Assembly: GCF_003481825.1 (NCBI RefSeq)
Contig: NZ_QULW01000002.1
Span: forward strand, 62,001 to 126,000
Length of the DNA: 64,000 nucleotides
Direction of reading: 5' to 3'
Source: Clostridium sp. OM02-18AC
GTDB taxonomy: Bacteria; Bacillota; Clostridia; Lachnospirales; Lachnospiraceae
Notes under the pieces: model-generated
The model's input: the letters and a program-made list of their open reading frames with translations, nothing else
The model's database searches: none
Told to the model about the DNA's origin: nothing
Program-made: the position numbers and the translations under genes
Shown here: in pieces, positions 62,207 through 64,000 of the stretch
Numbering within the stretch: position 1 is the stretch's first letter
Layout of the letters: every line of letters begins with the position of its first letter

Positions 62207-62277
62207 GCATTGAAAAAAAGGATTTTCCCATTTTCAACATGGGCTTTTTTGTCATGCTTATTTTGCGGATGCTATAC
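62185..62277 (+). promoter_or_regulatory. Leader stem and first attenuator
   Basis: GCATAGCATGCG...ATAAGCATTG (62185-62212), overlapping the leader peptide, pairs with TCATGCTTATTTTGCGGATG and CTATAC (62253-62277). Within the loop CCCAT/ATGGG (62227-62243) with TTTTTT (62245-62250) forms a terminator-like hairpin. A stalled or moving ribosome on the peptide would shift the pairing. Confidence 0.6.
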
Positions 62278-62357
62278 AAAAAACTAACGACGTATAGATA
62301 TAGTATAGACATAGTGCAAGCTATGCCTTAGTTTTGTTGTACTGCTCTGTGCATTAT

Positions 62358-62405
62358 AAATGCAGGTCAATGCTCATGTTGAGGATTGACCTGCATTTTT
62401 TTGTG
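62358..62405 (+). terminator. Second attenuator hairpin before the KTR gene
   Basis: AAATGCAGGTCAAT (62358-62371) and ATTGACCTGCATTT (62385-62398), a perfect 14-bp stem followed by a T-run. It stands between the promoter and the coding genes, so read-through must be controlled. Confidence 0.85.
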
Positions 62406-62427
62406 TAAAAAGGACGAGTGAAATATA

Positions 62428-62613
62428 ATGCTTAAAAAATATTGGATAAAATGTCCGATTTGTAACGGAAAGACGAGAGTTCAAGTATTTCATAATACTG
62501 TATTAAAAGATTTTCCTCTTTTCTGCCCTAAATGCAAATTGACGCATATCATTGATGTAGAAAAATTAGAGATTGTAATCAAAAATACAGAAAAACAAAC
62601 TTTTATTATTTAG
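62428..62613 (+). CDS. Cysteine-rich KTR-domain protein
   Basis: 61 residues. CPIC at 9-12 and CPKC at 33-36 form a probable zinc ribbon; KTR is at residues 15-17. Proteins of this kind regularly lie next to ribosomal-protection tetracycline resistance genes in Tn916-like elements, but their function is unknown. The radical SAM gene starts 16 bases later, so the two are co-transcribed. Confidence 0.85.
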   Translation: MLKKYWIKCPICNGKTRVQVFHNTVLKDFPLFCPKCKLTHIIDVEKLEIVIKNTEKQTFII

Positions 62614-62629
62614 AAGAAAGGATATAAAA

Positions 62630-63613
62630 ATGAAACGTTTACCTAAATATACGCCTGCGGAAGTACGGAATGATCCATACGGATTTACTTACAAAGAAAT
62701 GTCGGAAGTTATTGGCGAGAATGAAGCAAAAGCCTTATATGAAGAATTATATAAGCAATTACCACGCAAAAAAAATCTATCAATGTTGGTAAAAAATATT
62801 TGCAAAAGCAGTGATACTGAAAAGTATGTTTACGAACTGAAAGACAACAAATACATTGAAACGGTTTTTATCAAGCGGCGAGATGGTGGAACTGTTTGCG
62901 TGAGCACACAAGTCGGTTGTCCTGTTGGTTGTATTTTTTGTGAGTCCGGGCGAAATGGCTTTGTTCGTAATCTAACATCGTCAGAAATCGTACAACAGAT
63001 TATATTGTTGCGTCGAAAAGTAAACCGTATCGTTTTTATGGGTATGGGAGAGCCTTTATTCAATTATGACAACTTGATAAAAGCAATCCATATTCTCCGA
63101 GATAGATATGGGCTCAACTTTCCAACCGACGGCATTACCATATCAACAGTTGGTCCGGTCGATCAATTAAAAAAATTGCGCGAGGAACATCTTAAAATTC
63201 AGTTGACAATATCTTTACACGCAGCAACACAATCTGCAAGAAATCGTATTATTCCTCACATGCGCATATATGCTATTGAAGATGTTGTTAAGCAAGCCTT
63301 ATCCTATTCTGAAAGGCATAATCGCAAAATTGTCTTTGCGTATTTGCTTTTACCGGGTATAAATGACCGGCCCTCAGATGTAAGACAACTTGCAAAATGG
63401 TTTCGGGGCAAAAAAGTTATGATTAACGTGTTACAATACAACCCAACAAGCAATTCAAGAATTAAAGCACCACAGAAACGGGAAATAGTTGCATTCAAAC
63501 ATCAATTAGAGCAAGCAGGACTTGAAGTTACTATGAGAGTTTCTCATGGCAGAGAGATTAACGCGGCTTGTGGACAGTTAGCTAACACATATAATAAATT
63601 CAAAAAAAAATGA
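62630..63613 (+). CDS. Cfr/RlmN-superfamily radical SAM rRNA methylase
   Basis: 327 residues. Cys97, Cys101 and Cys104 (GCPVGCIFC) bind the cluster; Cys90 and Cys314 (INAACGQLA) are the methyl-transfer cysteines; GMGEPLFN is at 138-145. The family methylates A2503 of 23S rRNA: RlmN at C2 (housekeeping), Cfr at C8 (resistance to phenicols, lincosamides, oxazolidinones, pleuromutilins, streptogramin A). AYLLLPGIND and LQYNPTSN look more like Cfr than RlmN. The N-terminal domain is shorter than in either. It is AT-rich, lies on a mobile element and follows attenuators, so resistance is plausible but unproven. Confidence 0.85.
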   Translation: MKRLPKYTPAEVRNDPYGFTYKEMSEVIGENEAKALYEELYKQLPRKKNLSMLVKNICKSSDTEKYVYELKDNKYIETVFIKRRDGGTVCVSTQVGCPVGCIFCESGRNGFVRNLTSSEIVQQIILLRRKVNRIVFMGMGEPLFNYDNLIKAIHILRDRYGLNFPTDGITISTVGPVDQLKKLREEHLKIQLTISLHAATQSARNRIIPHMRIYAIEDVVKQALSYSERHNRKIVFAYLLLPGINDRPSDVRQLAKWFRGKKVMINVLQYNPTSNSRIKAPQKREIVAFKHQLEQAGLEVTMRVSHGREINAACGQLANTYNKFKKK

Positions 63614-63641
63614 TTAAAAGTGCCAGACGCATAGACGCAGA

Positions 63642-63690
63642 GCCGATAACGCATTAGGTCAAAAAACCTATGTGTTATCGGCTTTTTTAT
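63642..63690 (+). terminator. Terminator of the KTR/Cfr-like operon
   Basis: GCCGATAACGCATTAGGT (63642-63659) and ACCTATGTGTTATCGGC (63666-63682) form a long near-perfect stem, followed by TTTTTTATTT. Confidence 0.88.
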
Positions 63691-63766
63691 TTAATATTGC
63701 GCAAAAGCCGCTGTTCCCTATTATAGAATGGATTGCGGGTAGTGTATTAAAGTCGCCCTTTTTTAA

Positions 63767-63810
63767 GGATACGGCGGTATCGGGGAGGTATCGCCGTGTC
63801 CATTTTTATT
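63767..63810 (+). terminator. Hairpin with T-run downstream of the operon
   Basis: GGATACGGCGGTA and TATCGCCGTGTCC pair with two weak positions, then ATTTTTATTT. Part of a gene-free stretch from 63691 to the window end. Confidence 0.55.
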
Positions 63811-63923
63811 TACTGTAACCCGCCTAATGCTTTGCGGTCAAAAAAAGCTATGCTCCGCAAGCGGGATATTCCGGCTATGAATGTGAACTGTCAATACATT
63901 TAGCTACTGCTTACATTTCCTTT

Positions 63924-63967
63924 GCGCCCGTCCGCGTCTTGCGGACGGGCGCATTTTGCTTTTTTCA
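63924..63967 (+). terminator. GC-rich hairpin near the window end
   Basis: GCGCCCGTCCGC (63924-63935) and GCGGACGGGCGC (63941-63952), perfect 12-bp stem with 5-base loop, followed by ATTTTGCTTTTTT. Confidence 0.75.
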
Positions 63968-64000
63968 ACTTTTTTCTGAAAAGCGCACTCAAGAGCCATC

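Overview
The window looks like a chromosome segment of a Gram-positive anaerobe of the Clostridia, most likely a gut Lachnospiraceae. The evidence is the gene set and order (miaB-mutS-mutL-miaA, radC-mreC-mreD-PBP2-minCDE-rodA-mgsA, ylmE-sepF, comM-dprA-topA-codY-rpsB-tsf), near-50 % GC, strong AGGAGG ribosome sites, and an element of the Tn916/IME type at the right end. No rRNA or tRNA gene was recognised.

Layout. 1-640: decayed DNA with a broken alpha/beta hydrolase and a short relic of a tyrosine integrase. 651-8005: a membrane-anchored small protein, two FAD oxidoreductases, proB, a DUF896 gene, 5-formyl-THF cyclo-ligase, proA and a histidine phosphatase (proline synthesis). 8194-17013: miaB, mutS, mutL, miaA and a PLP-dependent methionine gamma-lyase-like gene (mismatch repair and tRNA A37 modification). 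17205-26541: radC, mreC, mreD, PBP2, minC, minD, minE, rodA, mgsA and a D,D-carboxypeptidase (cell elongation and septum placement). 26632-35108: a P-loop protein, a HlyD-like adaptor, the ylmE and sepF division genes, aroB, lspA, an RluD-type pseudouridine synthase, a cytidylate-kinase-like gene and an SH3-NlpC/P60 cell-wall hydrolase.

35174-46077 is a citrate locus: a LysR regulator diverging from a lone citF, then two copies of citD-citE-citF at a constant 3881-bp offset, each behind its own related promoter. A broken CitMHS-type transporter lies after the first copy and an intact 2-hydroxycarboxylate transporter after the second. Together they would import citrate and cleave it to acetate and oxaloacetate. 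The genes that make and attach the prosthetic group (citC, citX, citG) are not in the window.

46445-54207 is core again (comM, dprA, topA, codY, rpsB, tsf). 54208-56540 is accessory: a spacer rich in TTGTACA inverted repeats, a 5'-truncated PARG-like gene, a DUF2500 gene and an unknown membrane protein.

56541 to the end is a composite mobile element: integrase, a repressor/excisionase switch with two identical-half-site operators, a DUF3847 gene, a recognisable MOBQ-type oriT, and a relaxase whose N-terminal third is fused in frame to the C-terminal part of an unrelated conjugative-element protein. It continues with TnpW, an HTH regulator, a leader peptide with two attenuator hairpins, a cysteine-rich KTR protein and a radical SAM methylase of the RlmN/Cfr superfamily with several Cfr-like motifs. 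This last module, organised like a translation-attenuated ribosomal antibiotic resistance operon, is the most interesting part of the window.
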